In this document: piece by piece, positions 8,323 to 16,512 of the stretch | Layout of the letters: every line of letters begins with the position of its first letter | Numbering within the stretch: the stretch's first letter is position 1 | From: Rhodocyclaceae bacterium UBA2346 | Lineage (GTDB): Bacteria; Pseudomonadota; Gammaproteobacteria; Burkholderiales; Rhodocyclaceae | DNA: 24,379 bases | Direction of reading: 5' to 3' | NCBI GenBank assembly: GCA_002344625.1 | Contig: DDUE01000049.1 | Span: 1-24,379 of the forward strand | Notes under the pieces: generated by a model | The model's input: the letters and a program-made list of their open reading frames with translations, nothing else | What the model was told of the DNA's origin: nothing | Database searches by the model: none | Program-made: the position numbers and the translations under genes

Positions 8323-9133
8323 CCGCCAGTTTCACATAAATGGGCGCAAAGGCTTCGTTCTGCGCCACCTGGACCAGCCGCTCCTTCACCAGTTCGAGCA
8401 CGGCGAGAAAACTCACCACCATGCCGGCAGGCCCCAGCTTCGGCTCGAACAGCGCGTCGAACGCAACGAACACGCCACCTTCCAGTTTGCGCAGAATTGC
8501 GATCATGTGCTCGCGAACCGAGAGTTCCTCGCGGTCAACGCGGTGATGCTGCGTCAGGCGCGCTTTCTTCATGATCGACAGCCAGGCGAGCTGCAGATCG
8601 TGCAGGTTGAGCTCCGGCAAACGCTCAACCAGCTTTTCGGCAACGAACACACTCACCCACTCAAAATCCCGTTCGGCGCGGGGCAACACATCGAGGCGAG
8701 CCCCCGCCATCTTCATTTGCTCGTATTCGACCAAGCGTCGCACAAGCTCGGCTCGCGGATCGAGTTGCTCATCGTCGTCTTGCCGTGGCGGGCGCGGCAA
8801 CAGCATGCGCGACTTTATCTCGAGAAGCACCGCCGCCATGAGGAGATAATCCGCAGCGAGTTCCAGATTGTGCCGCCGCATTGCCTCGACATACACCAGA
8901 TACTGGCTGGTCAACGGCGCCATCGGAATATCGAGGATGTCGATATTCGATTTTCTGATCAGGTACAAGAGCAGGTCGAGCGGCCCTTCGAAAGCTTCGA
9001 GAATGATCTCGAGCGCATCGGGCGGAATATAGAGATCCTTGGGCAGTTCGAGCAGCGGCTGACCATACAAGCGCACGACTGCCGCCTCTTGCTCCGGAGA
9101 CTCGACTGGGCTCAGATCAAGAAGTTGCGCCAT
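8303..9133 (-). CDS. scpA: Segregation and condensation protein A (kleisin)
   Basis: ScpA is the kleisin that bridges SMC heads in the bacterial condensin and binds an ScpB dimer. The product has 276 residues. Recognisable segments are [32 protein letters not shown] near residue 45, [25 protein letters not shown], and the C-terminal winged helix ([20 protein letters not shown]). The ATG at 9133 is chosen over a GTG at 9160: it gives a MAQLLDL start and has a GGGA element just upstream. The gene follows the trpS remnant by 30 bp. The ancestral order was probably trpS-scpA-scpB, so scpA may have lost a transcription or coupling partner. Confidence 0.93.
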   Translation of the reverse strand: MAQLLDLSPVESPEQEAAVVRLYGQPLLELPKDLYIPPDALEIILEAFEGPLDLLLYLIRKSNIDILDIPMAPLTSQYLVYVEAMRRHNLELAADYLLMAAVLLEIKSRMLLPRPPRQDDDEQLDPRAELVRRLVEYEQMKMAGARLDVLPRAERDFEWVSVFVAEKLVERLPELNLHDLQLAWLSIMKKARLTQHHRVDREELSVREHMIAILRKLEGGVFVAFDALFEPKLGPAGMVVSFLAVLELVKERLVQVAQNEAFAPIYVKLADAADDA

Positions 9134-9163
9134 TGTATCCCGAAACCTCGAATCCCACACACG

Positions 9164-9322
9164 TCATGCACTGGACGGGCCCATGAGCACGCCTACACTC
9201 CGCATGATCGCCCGGGCACGCCTGCAGGCTACCCCGGACCATCGGCCATGCCGTTGCGCACCAGCGACGGATCATCGACATGGGGTCAGGCGCACGCCTG
9301 AGAAAACACGTTCTGGACACAT
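9164..9322 (-). pseudogene. trpS: Remnant of tryptophanyl-tRNA synthetase with large internal deletion
   Basis: Between the M50 protease stop and scpA, the minus strand reads ATG at 9322 then MCPERVFSGVRLTP, stopping at TGA 9274-9272. This matches the conserved TrpS start (M-F-x-[ED]-R-V-L-S-G-M-R-P-T-G). One frame over, from about 9276, it reads DDPSLVRNGMADG, and after a further frame change ARAIMRSVGVLMG, ending at TGA 9166-9164. These correspond to the betaproteobacterial TrpS C-terminus (DDPSLVRSIVADG...ARxxx...MRxVRxAMG). About 1 kb, roughly 355 codons including the HIGH and KMSKS regions, is missing between them, and frameshifts are present. Its position is exactly where I recall trpS in related genomes. 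The identification comes from reading and remembered family sequences, not a search. Confidence 0.78.
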
Positions 9323-9334
9323 GATGACGAGGAC

Positions 9335-9994
9335 TCAGAAACTGAAGATCGCAGCGAGAAAGAGGCGGAACGCTGCAATCAACGGCCACAGGATCGCACC
9401 GAGAACGCCGGTGAACAACATCAGCAGCAAGACCGGGAATCCATACGGTTCGAGCCGGGCGAACCGCCATGCCAAGCGATGCGGCAACAAGCTGACCGCA
9501 ATCCGGCCGCCATCGAGCGGCGGAATCGGCAACAGATTGAGCACCATGAGGACCGCGTTGATCTGCATGCCGGCGTCGCTCATCTTCATCAGCGGAATCG
9601 TGTAGTCGGACGGCGGCAGCACCGTGGCCAGCTTGAACAAGAACGCCCAACCGATGGCCATCAGCAGATTCACGAACGGTCCGGCCGCGGCGACCCACAG
9701 CATGTCGGCCTTGGGCTGGCGCAGGCGGCTGAAATCGACCGGCACCGGCTTGGCCCATCCGAACAGGATCCCGGAGCCGCCGAAAAGCGAGCTCAGTGCC
9801 AGAATGCCAGCAGGCACGAGCAAGGTGCCCACCGGGTCGATATGCTTGATCGGGTTGAGCGTGATGCGCCCGGCCAGATGCGCGGTGGGATCGCCAAAGT
9901 GCCGTGCGACATAGCCATGCGCCGCCTCGTGCAAGGTGATCGCGAGCAGCACCGGGATGGCCCAGATCGCAAGAGTCGGTATCAGTGAATCCAT
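9335..9994 (-). CDS. Site-2 protease family (M50) membrane metalloprotease
   Basis: A 219-residue integral membrane protein of the short peptidase M50 family. It carries the zinc motif HEAAH (HExxH, about residues 22-26) in the first transmembrane segment and the second-site motif NLLPIPPLDGGR (about residues 153-164), which supplies the third zinc ligand (Asp). Several hydrophobic segments are visible (1-20, 52-72, 99-127, 145-160, 188-219). It has no PDZ domain, unlike RseP. Proteins of this subgroup are usually next to yciO-like and trpS/scpA genes in betaproteobacteria; their substrate is unknown. The ATG at 9994 lacks a strong ribosome-binding site but gives the standard family start. 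Confidence 0.9.
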   Translation of the reverse strand: MDSLIPTLAIWAIPVLLAITLHEAAHGYVARHFGDPTAHLAGRITLNPIKHIDPVGTLLVPAGILALSSLFGGSGILFGWAKPVPVDFSRLRQPKADMLWVAAAGPFVNLLMAIGWAFLFKLATVLPPSDYTIPLMKMSDAGMQINAVLMVLNLLPIPPLDGGRIAVSLLPHRLAWRFARLEPYGFPVLLLMLFTGVLGAILWPLIAAFRLFLAAIFSF

Positions 9995-10095
9995 TCAGAC
10001 ATGGCGCAAAGCGCGAAAGTGTATCAGACGAGCATGGTGGGCATGGGTTTTTGCCACCACGCCCGCACCTCCCGAACCGGCACCGATCCGGCCGA

Positions 10096-10728
10096 TCAAT
10101 CTTCCGCCAGCCCGAACGGTGCGAGATCGCCACAGCCGGCGCGCACCAGCACCGGGCTACCGGAAGTCAGATCGATCACGGTGGTCGCATCCTGCCCGCA
10201 GACGCCGGCTTCGATGACCAAGTCGACGTGCTTGCCCAGGCGGTCGCGAATCTCCTCGGGATCGGACATCGGCAGCGTATCGTCGGGCAGGATCAAGGTC
10301 GAGGTCAGGATCGGTTCGTTCAGTTGGTCGAGCAAGGCCGAAACGACCGGATGGGCCGGGACGCGCAGCCCTATGGTCTTGCGTTTGGGGTGCAACAGGC
10401 GCCGTGGCAGTTCCTTGGTCCCTTCGAGAATGAAGGTATAAGGCCCGGGCGTAGTCGCCTTGAGCAACCGGAACTGACTGTTGTCGACCCGCGCATAGGT
10501 TGCGATCTCGGACAGGTCGCGGCACATGAGCGTGAAATGATGGCGATCGTCTACCCCGCGGATGCGCCTGATGCGCTCGAGCAGGCTGGCGTCACCGAGG
10601 GGTCCGCCTAGGGCGTAGGCCGAATCGGTGGGGAAAGCGACCAGACCACCGGCACGCATGATCTCCGCCGCCTGGCGAATCAGGCGGGACTGCGGCTGTT
10701 CGGGATGAACTGAAAAGAACTGGGACAT
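10096..10728 (-). CDS. yciO: Sua5/YciO/YrdC-family protein (YciO type)
   Basis: The 210-residue product belongs to the YrdC-like fold, often annotated L-threonylcarbamoyladenylate synthase. The segments GGLVAFPTDSAYALGG (about residues 27-42), DRHHFTLMCRDLSEIATYARV and TTPGPYTFILEGTKELPRRL resemble YciO more than the TsaC/Sua5 enzymes that make the t6A precursor, so a true t6A role is uncertain. The ATG at 10728 gives the family start MSQFFSVHPE; an in-frame ATG at 10746 would overlap the PHP gene end region less naturally. It lies 24 bp after the PHP phosphatase gene, in the same operon. Confidence 0.87.
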   Translation of the reverse strand: MSQFFSVHPEQPQSRLIRQAAEIMRAGGLVAFPTDSAYALGGPLGDASLLERIRRIRGVDDRHHFTLMCRDLSEIATYARVDNSQFRLLKATTPGPYTFILEGTKELPRRLLHPKRKTIGLRVPAHPVVSALLDQLNEPILTSTLILPDDTLPMSDPEEIRDRLGKHVDLVIEAGVCGQDATTVIDLTSGSPVLVRAGCGDLAPFGLAED

Positions 10729-10752
10729 GGTGCCTGCCAACCCCAAAGCGCG

Positions 10753-11613
10753 TTATCGTAACAGCCCCGCCCACACCGGTGCGAGATCCGGCGGCAAGGG
10801 CGCGCAACGGCCCAGATCGACCGGGCTCTCGTGCTCGCCATGAAAATCGGACGCCCGCGAAGCCAGCAGGCCGCGCCTGCGCGCGAGCGTGGCGAAGCGG
10901 GCAACCTCGTCGTCGCCGTGCGCACCCGAAACCACCTCCACCGCTTCGCCGCCGGAAGCGACGAATTGATCGAACAGCAACTCGAGCTCGGCGTTCGAAA
11001 ACCGGTAGCGGGCCGGATGCGCAACGACGGCAATCCCGCCCGCGCCTCGTATCCAGCCAACCGCCTCGTCGAGCGAGGCCCACACATGCTCGACGAAACC
11101 GGGTTTGCCCTTGGCGAGGTAGTGGCGAAAAACGGTGTTCACATCGGGCATCAGGCCGATCGAAACCAGATGGCGGGCAAAATGGGCGCGGCTGACGAGT
11201 TCGGGGTTGCGCGCGAAGCGCCGCGCGCCTTCTAGCGCACCGTGAATGCCGACGGACGCAAGGGCCTCGGACATGCGCCGGGCGCGCTCGTCGCGCCCCT
11301 GCCTGACCTTGCTCAGGCCGGCCAGCAGGACCGGATCGCGGTGATCCACCCCCAGGCCCACGATGTGCACGGTCTCGCCCTTGAACGACACCGAAATCTC
11401 GACGCCGTTGACCAGCCTCAGCCCCTCGACCGCGGCCACCGCACGCGCCTCGTCGATCCCCGAAACCTCGTCGTGGTCGGTGAGCGCAAGCACCTCCACG
11501 CCGTTGCGGGCGGCCCGCCGCACGACATCGCCCGGCGCCAGCCAACCGTCGGACACGGTGGAATGGCAATGCAGATCCACATTCATCGCACGTACTGCAT
11601 CGGCATCAGACAT
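10753..11613 (-). CDS. PHP-domain phosphoesterase (3',5'-nucleotide bisphosphatase, TrpH/RnaAM type)
   Basis: A 286-residue polymerase-and-histidinol-phosphatase domain protein. The metal-binding motifs are all present: DLHCHSTVSDG, LTDHDEVSG, NGVEIS, VSRAHFARHL, VVAHPARY and RASDFHGE. Characterised relatives hydrolyse 3',5'-bisphosphonucleotides (pAp) to AMP or trim RNA 5' ends, so an RNA or nucleotide turnover role in the cytoplasm is likely. The start at 11613 overlaps the upstream hydrolase stop by 8 bp and has GGAG 10 nt upstream, suggesting coupling; a later ATG at 11586 (MNVDLHCHS) would also make a complete domain. Confidence 0.88.
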   Translation of the reverse strand: MSDADAVRAMNVDLHCHSTVSDGWLAPGDVVRRAARNGVEVLALTDHDEVSGIDEARAVAAVEGLRLVNGVEISVSFKGETVHIVGLGVDHRDPVLLAGLSKVRQGRDERARRMSEALASVGIHGALEGARRFARNPELVSRAHFARHLVSIGLMPDVNTVFRHYLAKGKPGFVEHVWASLDEAVGWIRGAGGIAVVAHPARYRFSNAELELLFDQFVASGGEAVEVVSGAHGDDEVARFATLARRRGLLASRASDFHGEHESPVDLGRCAPLPPDLAPVWAGLLR

Positions 11614-12487
11614 CGGGCAGGCACTCCAGCATGAAATCCTCGATCACCGCGGCGACTCGCTCGGGTTGATCATGATGAAGATTATGGCCGCTTTCGGCGA
11701 TCGCCACCTCACGGAAATGGGCGAAACACGCCGTCGCCGCAGCGTAGACCTCGTCCGGCACGCCCAGTTTGCGGCGCCAGACCGGATCCGCCTGGACGAT
11801 CCAGCAGACCCGGGCCTTGGCGCGGCGCCAGCAATGCTCGGCCTCGGCCCGGCGATACAGGACCGGATTGACATGCCGATGCGCATCATCGATCGAAACG
11901 CGTACCCCGCCCTGGTCATCGGAACGTGTGAGCCGGGTCGCGAGAAACCTCGCCTTGTCGGGCGCCAGGCGCGGATTGTCGCGCATCAGGCGCGCAGCGA
12001 AGGCGTCGGTATCCACGTACGCGCGGAAACCATCGGGCTGCGCGAGCTGGTTCAGCCACTTCTCGAGTCTGCCCGGAGCATCCTGAGGTTGGCGATCGGG
12101 CAAACCGAAGGCATCCAGCGCAACCACCGCCGCAACCCGGGCCGGCCGCACGCCGGCATACGTGCATGCGATGTTGCCGCCCATGCTGTGACCGACCAGA
12201 CGCACCGGCTCGGACGGCGAGAAGTGTGTCAGCAACGCGTCCAGGTCGCCGAGGTAATCCGGAAACCAGAACGCATCGGCGCCGCTCCGCGACAAGCCGA
12301 AACCACGCCAGTCGGGCGCGAGCACGTGCCAGTCGTGGCGCAAGGCGTCGACCAGAAACTGAAAGGTCGCGGACGCGTCGCCCCAGCCGTGCAGCAAGTG
12401 CAGTTGGGGCCGCCCCGGCGTGCCCCACTCGCGCACATGACACTGCAATCCACGAATCTCGACGAACCGGCTATTGGATGGCTTCAT
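11606..12487 (-). CDS. Alpha/beta-fold hydrolase
   Basis: A 293-residue alpha/beta hydrolase, presumably cytoplasmic. It has the oxyanion region HLLHGWGD (about 32-39), DWRGFGLS, the nucleophile elbow GHSMGG (about 99-104), and a C-terminal ESGHNLHHDQPE carrying the catalytic His. The acid residue is probably the Asp in IVQADPVWRR. Nothing fixes the substrate; esterase, lipase or peptidase are all possible. The gene ends inside the start of the PHP gene and begins 52 bp after the chemoreceptor stop. The 52-bp gap shows no clear terminator. Confidence 0.85.
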   Translation of the reverse strand: MKPSNSRFVEIRGLQCHVREWGTPGRPQLHLLHGWGDASATFQFLVDALRHDWHVLAPDWRGFGLSRSGADAFWFPDYLGDLDALLTHFSPSEPVRLVGHSMGGNIACTYAGVRPARVAAVVALDAFGLPDRQPQDAPGRLEKWLNQLAQPDGFRAYVDTDAFAARLMRDNPRLAPDKARFLATRLTRSDDQGGVRVSIDDAHRHVNPVLYRRAEAEHCWRRAKARVCWIVQADPVWRRKLGVPDEVYAAATACFAHFREVAIAESGHNLHHDQPERVAAVIEDFMLECLPDV

Positions 12488-12539
12488 CGTTGCAGAATAA
12501 CAAACGCCCGGCCCGGCCGCACGGTATCGGCGCGCCCGC

Positions 12540-14288
12540 TCAGAGCTTGAAGCGGGCGACGACCTCGTCGAGATGCCCGGAGCGCTGCTTGAGGACCTTG
12601 AGCGCGATCACGGTTGCCTGCACCGATTCGTTGGTCGACTGGGTCTTGATGTTCATGCGCTCCGCCGACTTGGCGATTTCGGTGACCGCGGTGGATTGTT
12701 CGCGCGTCGAATCGGCGATCTGCGTGACGGCCGCCACCACCTTTTGCATCTGGTCGCTGATGTTGCTCACCTCTGCGGCCACCGCTTCGGTCTGATCGAC
12801 GCTGCGCCTGACCACCGCGCCGGTTCTTTCGAGGCCCGAGCGGGCCGACACGGTATCGCTGCGAACCGCATCGGTAATCTTGGCAATCTCCACGGTCGCG
12901 CTGCTGCTGCGCTCCGCGAGCTTGCGCACTTCGTCGGCCACGACCGCGAAGCCCCTGCCCTGCTCGCCAGCACGGGCGGCTTCGATGGCGGCATTCAAGG
13001 CCAGGAGATTGGTCTGATCGGCAATGTCGCGAATCACGCCGACGATCTTGTCGATCTCGCCCGACCGGTGCGCAAGCTCGTCCATGGTGCCGCCCATGAG
13101 GTCTACCGACGACTGCAGGTTTCCGACCTCGTGGGTCACGCTGCCCATCGAGCGCACGCTGCGCTCCGACGCGGCACCGGTCTCCTCGGCCGTCTCGCGC
13201 GCGTCGTTGCTGTTGGCCGCGATGTGGCTGATGCTCACGGTGATCTCTTCGATCGTCGCCGCATTGCCCTCGACGATCCCGGCCATCTCGTTCGAATCCG
13301 CGCTGATCTGTTCCGCGTTGCGTTGCAGGTCGCTGACCCTGCCGCCGACCTCGGTGGCGACATTGCGCATTTCCTCGATCAGGTCGCGCAACCGGTCGCG
13401 GGTGCTGCCGAGCATGCCAAGCGCACTCTCTGCCGGCGCCACCGGTATCACGACCGCGAGATCTCCCGCGGAGATTCCGTTCAGGACGCGCTCGATCTCG
13501 CTGGCGGGGCCACCGAGGGCAGCCCGCACCTGCCGTCGCCCGAGCCAGACCAGCAGCGCGAACAGGGCGACCGCAATCACCAGCGACGCGACGAACGCGT
13601 ATTTCGCCGCTGCCAGGCTGGCCGTCGATTCCGCAACCGCGGTGCCGGTGCGGGTCTCCATGAGCACGAAGAACTCGTCCAGCGGCTTCATGATCTCGGC
13701 CTTATGGACGTGATATTGCTTGCCGTGCACGAGCTCCCGCGCAAGCGCCGGGTCGGGCTCGCGCCGGATCGTGTAGTTGCCCTGGGCGTCCTGGAAGATC
13801 CCCTTGACCGCATTCATGGCCTTGACTTCGAGCTTGACCAGCCCGTCCGAGTTGGCCTGCGCCTGCGCGAGCTTCGCGAACTCGGCCTCGGTGAAACCCG
13901 CCGCGCGCATCAGATCCTGCAACGGAATCGCCTGGTCACTGTCAGGGCGCGGCCTCGCGTTGCCACCGGCGACGAAATCCCAATAGATCCGATGGTAGGC
14001 CTCGGGGCGCGCCCGCTTGCCGTTGCGGATGTCGAGGATCGCGAGGTATTGCTCCTCGTAGCGGGCGTCCCCCGTGACCACGTAGGTCCGGCCCAGGCGG
14101 GTGAGGTCGTCTGAACTCTGCCTCAGCTCGCTCGCCAGCCGGTACGACTCGATCTGTCGTTCGTTGGCAGCCGACAAGTGCGCGCTTGCCGAATTGAACA
14201 CGAAAAAGGCGTAGGCGACGCCCGCCAGCGTGAGGGCGAGCAGGCCCACGACCACGCTGCTCAAGCTTCTACTCGATAGCTTCTGCAT
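12540..14288 (-). CDS. Methyl-accepting chemotaxis protein
   Basis: A 582-residue transmembrane chemoreceptor. TM1 spans about residues 9-31 and TM2 about 229-250; between them is a helical periplasmic sensor of about 195 residues ([44 protein letters not shown]) of a kind that recurs in environmental MCPs but whose ligand I cannot name. A HAMP domain (about 251-303) and the signalling coiled coil follow. The conserved hairpin tip is at about 411-461 ([40 protein letters not shown]). The C-terminus (VVARFKL) lacks the NWETF-like CheR/CheB tether. The ribosome-binding site TTGGAG lies 7 nt before the ATG at 14288. No che or flagellar genes are nearby. Confidence 0.94.
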   Translation of the reverse strand: MQKLSSRSLSSVVVGLLALTLAGVAYAFFVFNSASAHLSAANERQIESYRLASELRQSSDDLTRLGRTYVVTGDARYEEQYLAILDIRNGKRARPEAYHRIYWDFVAGGNARPRPDSDQAIPLQDLMRAAGFTEAEFAKLAQAQANSDGLVKLEVKAMNAVKGIFQDAQGNYTIRREPDPALARELVHGKQYHVHKAEIMKPLDEFFVLMETRTGTAVAESTASLAAAKYAFVASLVIAVALFALLVWLGRRQVRAALGGPASEIERVLNGISAGDLAVVIPVAPAESALGMLGSTRDRLRDLIEEMRNVATEVGGRVSDLQRNAEQISADSNEMAGIVEGNAATIEEITVSISHIAANSNDARETAEETGAASERSVRSMGSVTHEVGNLQSSVDLMGGTMDELAHRSGEIDKIVGVIRDIADQTNLLALNAAIEAARAGEQGRGFAVVADEVRKLAERSSSATVEIAKITDAVRSDTVSARSGLERTGAVVRRSVDQTEAVAAEVSNISDQMQKVVAAVTQIADSTREQSTAVTEIAKSAERMNIKTQSTNESVQATVIALKVLKQRSGHLDEVVARFKL

Positions 14289-14565
14289 GGAACGATCTCC
14301 AAGGGTGTCTTTTCGTTCTGGTCTCTTGGATTACGGCATCGGCGGCGCAATCCTGAGCGAAATCGGGCCATTCCTCCTGAAGCATCCGCTTGCGACCGTC
14401 CGGCAGACCCGACAAGACCAAGGCATCGGCGGCACGGTCGCAATGAACCGTCCCCGGATGCGAGCCGCTGCGCTCGAACTCAAGTTGCTTGAGGATGTGC
14501 CGAACCGGGCTCACGGAAGTGTTCCAAGGCTGAGGGTCGGATTTTCGCATGCCGGACGGCGCCAT
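14269..14565 (-). CDS. Doubtful small ORF upstream of the chemoreceptor
   Basis: I do not recognise this 98-codon frame. Its middle (about codons 15-75, roughly 14340-14520) has strong G/C at third positions and a protein-like composition ([21 protein letters not shown]), which suggests real or formerly real coding. The last 20 bases overlap the chemoreceptor start. No good ribosome-binding site precedes either in-frame ATG (14565 or 14550), and the last 15 codons look less coding-like. It may be a genuine small gene, a remnant, or chance in GC-rich DNA. Confidence 0.35.
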   Translation of the reverse strand: MAPSGMRKSDPQPWNTSVSPVRHILKQLEFERSGSHPGTVHCDRAADALVLSGLPDGRKRMLQEEWPDFAQDCAADAVIQETRTKRHPWRSFHAEAIE

Positions 14566-14715
14566 CCCCTTGTACGAGCGCCTGGACCGAGTGCACCGAC
14601 TCGAACGCGATAAGCAGATTCATTGCCCAGCGTCAATATCCGAAACGAAAAACAAGCGTCAAATGACACATGCCGTAGTGCATGCATGCCCGAATGGTTC
14701 GGGCCGGAGATCGAA

Positions 14716-14979
14716 ATGCTCACGATCCAGGACTGTATAGAACTATCCGATTTGACCGAGGACGAACTGCTCGCGATTGCCGAACATGAACACATTCCCG
14801 AGATGCTGGCTGTCGAGATGGGCGCCTACATGGTTCAAACCGCCGAAGGCGAGAAGCGCATCAAACGCATGCTCGCCGACGACATCGCCATGGCGCGCGA
14901 GCACGGCAACCTCAAACATGCGGCCAAGCTCAAGCTGGTGCTGAAGCATTATCTCGAGCACCACTGCGGCAAGGCCTAG
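14716..14979 (+). CDS. Small conserved-looking hypothetical protein
   Basis: An 87-residue soluble, largely helical protein beginning MLTIQDCIELSDLTEDELLAIAEHEHIP. The ATG at 14716 follows GGAG (14706-14709) at a 6-nt spacing; the frame is open further upstream (ATG 14623), but that part is not protein-like. The sequence is acidic early and basic later (KRIKRML, KHAAKLKLVLKHYLEHH). I recall similar small uncharacterised proteins with the LTEDELLAIAEHEHIPEM-type N-terminus in proteobacteria, but I know of no function. It stands alone, upstream of the glycine riboswitch promoter. The 14566-14715 stretch before it shows no other gene. Confidence 0.75.
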   Translation: MLTIQDCIELSDLTEDELLAIAEHEHIPEMLAVEMGAYMVQTAEGEKRIKRMLADDIAMAREHGNLKHAAKLKLVLKHYLEHHCGKA

Positions 14980-15032
14980 ATCCGCGCCGGCACCGGCCGG
15001 GCAAGCTGGCGCGCGCGGCGCCGAATCAGCGA

Positions 15033-15062
15033 TTGCACTTGCGACCCGGCTGATGCTATCTT
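15033..15062 (+). promoter_or_regulatory. Promoter of the glycine-riboswitch / gcv operon
   Basis: TTGCAC (15033-15038), an 18-bp spacer and TATCTT (15057-15062), the latter preceded by TG one base away (extended -10). Predicted transcription start is about 15069, right where the riboswitch begins, which supports the call. Confidence 0.55.
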
Positions 15063-15068
15063 CCGTCG

Positions 15069-15266
15069 GTCGCGCGGGAGAGAACTCCCCTATCGGAGTC
15101 GCCGAAGGCGTAACCCCCGGAATCGCTCAGGCAAAAGGACCGCGCACGAATCGAAATTCTGGAGAGTGATACACGCGACGGCCGGTTTTTCGCGTGCATC
15201 CACCGAAGGGGCACCCGGCGGCGACCAGCAATGGATTGCGCGGAATCTCTCAGGTAAAAGGACAGA
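15069..15266 (+). ncRNA. Tandem glycine riboswitch
   Basis: Two glycine aptamers in a row. Aptamer 1 has a P1 stem GCGCGG (15072-15077) / CCGCGC (15140-15145), with GGGAGAG near its start, the CGCCGAAGGCG element and the conserved block GGAATCGCTCAGGCAAAAGG. Aptamer 2 (about 15158-15266) starts CTGGAGAG, contains CACCGAAGGGG and ends GGAATCTCTCAGGTAAAAGG followed by CAGA closing P1. These conserved blocks are diagnostic. Placement just before an intrinsic terminator and gcvT implies transcriptional control of the glycine cleavage operon by glycine; for this family and gene, switching on by glycine is expected. Confidence 0.95.
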
Positions 15267-15267
15267 T

Positions 15268-15306
15268 GGGGCAATCCCGGCTTCTGGGCCGGGCTTGCCC
15301 CTTTTT
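15268..15306 (+). terminator. Intrinsic terminator of the glycine riboswitch
   Basis: GGGGCAA (15268-15274) pairs with TTGCCCC (15295-15301) and CCCGG (15276-15280) with CCGGG (15289-15293), one mismatch between, 8-nt loop, then TTTTT (15302-15306). It is 48 bp before the gcvT ATG and starts 1 nt after aptamer 2, so it is the riboswitch expression platform. Confidence 0.9.
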
Positions 15307-15354
15307 GTTGCCCGTGACGATCGCCCGAATGTTGTCCGCCTACCGGAGAAACCG

Positions 15355-16455
15355 ATGACCGCAACCACCCAGCCCGCCCTGCGCACCCCCCTCTACCCCA
15401 ATCACGTCGCCGCCGGCGCGCGCCTGGTCGATTTCGCCGGCTGGGAAATGCCGGTCAACTACGGCTCGCAGATAGAGGAACATCATGCCGTGCGCCGCGA
15501 TGCGGGCATGTTCGATGTCTCGCACATGTTGTCGGTCGACCTCTCGGGCGCGGGCGCGACGGCATTTCTGCGCGGCCTGCTCGCCAACGATGTCGCCAAG
15601 CTGCGCGAACCCGGCAAGGCGCTCTACAGCTGCATGCTGAACGAACGCGGCGGTGTGATCGACGACCTCATCGTCTATCGCTTTTCCGATGCCGATTACC
15701 GTCTGGTGGTCAATGCGGGAACCGCCGACAACGACATCGCCTGGATGCGCAACAACATCGCGCGCACCGGCGCCAACCTGAGCCTGGTGCCACGGCGCGA
15801 CCTCGCCATGATCGCGGTACAAGGCCCCAACGCGATCGACAAGGCCGCACGGGCGATCCCCGAGATCGGCGCCGCGCACGCGTTGCCCGGAGTGTTCCAG
15901 GCTGCGCGGATCGGCGAACTGCTGGTTGCCCATACCGGCTACACCGGCGAAGACGGCCTCGAGATCGCACTGCCCGCCAGCCGAGCGGGTGCGGCCTGGG
16001 AAGCCCTGACCGCCGCGGGCGTGAAACCCTGCGGCCTCGGCGCGCGCGACACCCTGCGCCTCGAGGCGGGCATGAATCTGTACGGGCAGGACATGGACGA
16101 AGACACTTCGCCCCTCGACGCCGGCCTGGCCTGGACCATCGATCTCAAGGACGGGAACCGCGACTTCGTCGGCAAGACCGCGCTGGCGGCCCAAACCGAC
16201 CGGCGCAAGCTGCTCGGCCTGGTCCTCGAGGGCAAGGGCGTGCTGCGCGCCCACATGAAAGTGGTCACGTCACATGGCGACGGCGAAACCACCAGCGGCA
16301 GCTTTTCGCCAAGCCTGGAACGCTCGATCGCATTCGCCCGCCTTCCCGCCCAGGCCATGCCCGGCGAGGCCGTCGAGGTCGATATTCGCGGCAAACTCGT
16401 CGCTGCACGTACCGTCAAACTGCCGTTCGTTCGTCACGGCAAACCCTTGATCTGA
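15355..16455 (+). CDS. gcvT: Glycine cleavage system T protein (aminomethyltransferase)
   Basis: GcvT takes the aminomethyl group from lipoyl-GcvH and, with tetrahydrofolate, releases ammonia and 5,10-methylene-THF. The 366-residue product shows the family blocks [35 protein letters not shown] (about residues 24-58), [42 protein letters not shown] and [31 protein letters not shown]. It then ends in the C-terminal barrel ([15 protein letters not shown]). The ATG at 15355 is supported by GGAGAA (15345-15350) and by family length; the frame is open further upstream through the riboswitch, which is not coding. First gene of the gcvTHP operon; the L protein (lpd) is not in view. Confidence 0.97.
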   Translation: MTATTQPALRTPLYPNHVAAGARLVDFAGWEMPVNYGSQIEEHHAVRRDAGMFDVSHMLSVDLSGAGATAFLRGLLANDVAKLREPGKALYSCMLNERGGVIDDLIVYRFSDADYRLVVNAGTADNDIAWMRNNIARTGANLSLVPRRDLAMIAVQGPNAIDKAARAIPEIGAAHALPGVFQAARIGELLVAHTGYTGEDGLEIALPASRAGAAWEALTAAGVKPCGLGARDTLRLEAGMNLYGQDMDEDTSPLDAGLAWTIDLKDGNRDFVGKTALAAQTDRRKLLGLVLEGKGVLRAHMKVVTSHGDGETTSGSFSPSLERSIAFARLPAQAMPGEAVEVDIRGKLVAARTVKLPFVRHGKPLI

Positions 16456-16472
16456 CCGGCCCCCGTCCGGTC
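16454..16472 (+). promoter_or_regulatory. Intercistronic hairpin after gcvT
   Basis: GACCGG (16454-16459) and CCGGTC (16467-16472) form a perfect 6-bp stem with a 7-nt loop; the 5' arm overlaps the gcvT stop codon. There is no T-run, so it is more likely a processing or mRNA-stability element than a terminator. Confidence 0.4.
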
Positions 16473-16512
16473 TTCCAGCATCCCTGAACCGATTGATCTC
16501 CTGGAGCACAGC

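Noticed and set aside
9117..10133. 338-codon minus-strand frame overlapping the M50 protease and trpS remnant
   Set aside because: Out of frame with the protease motifs, composition not protein-like; it stays open only by GC bias and gene decay.
12573..14114. 513-codon plus-strand frame opposite the chemoreceptor
   Set aside because: Shadow of the receptor's codon bias; no recognisable domains, His/Arg/Asp-rich.
14549..14740. Plus-strand 63-codon frame before the 87-residue gene
   Set aside because: No ribosome-binding site, overlaps the better-supported gene at 14716, and third-position bias is absent.
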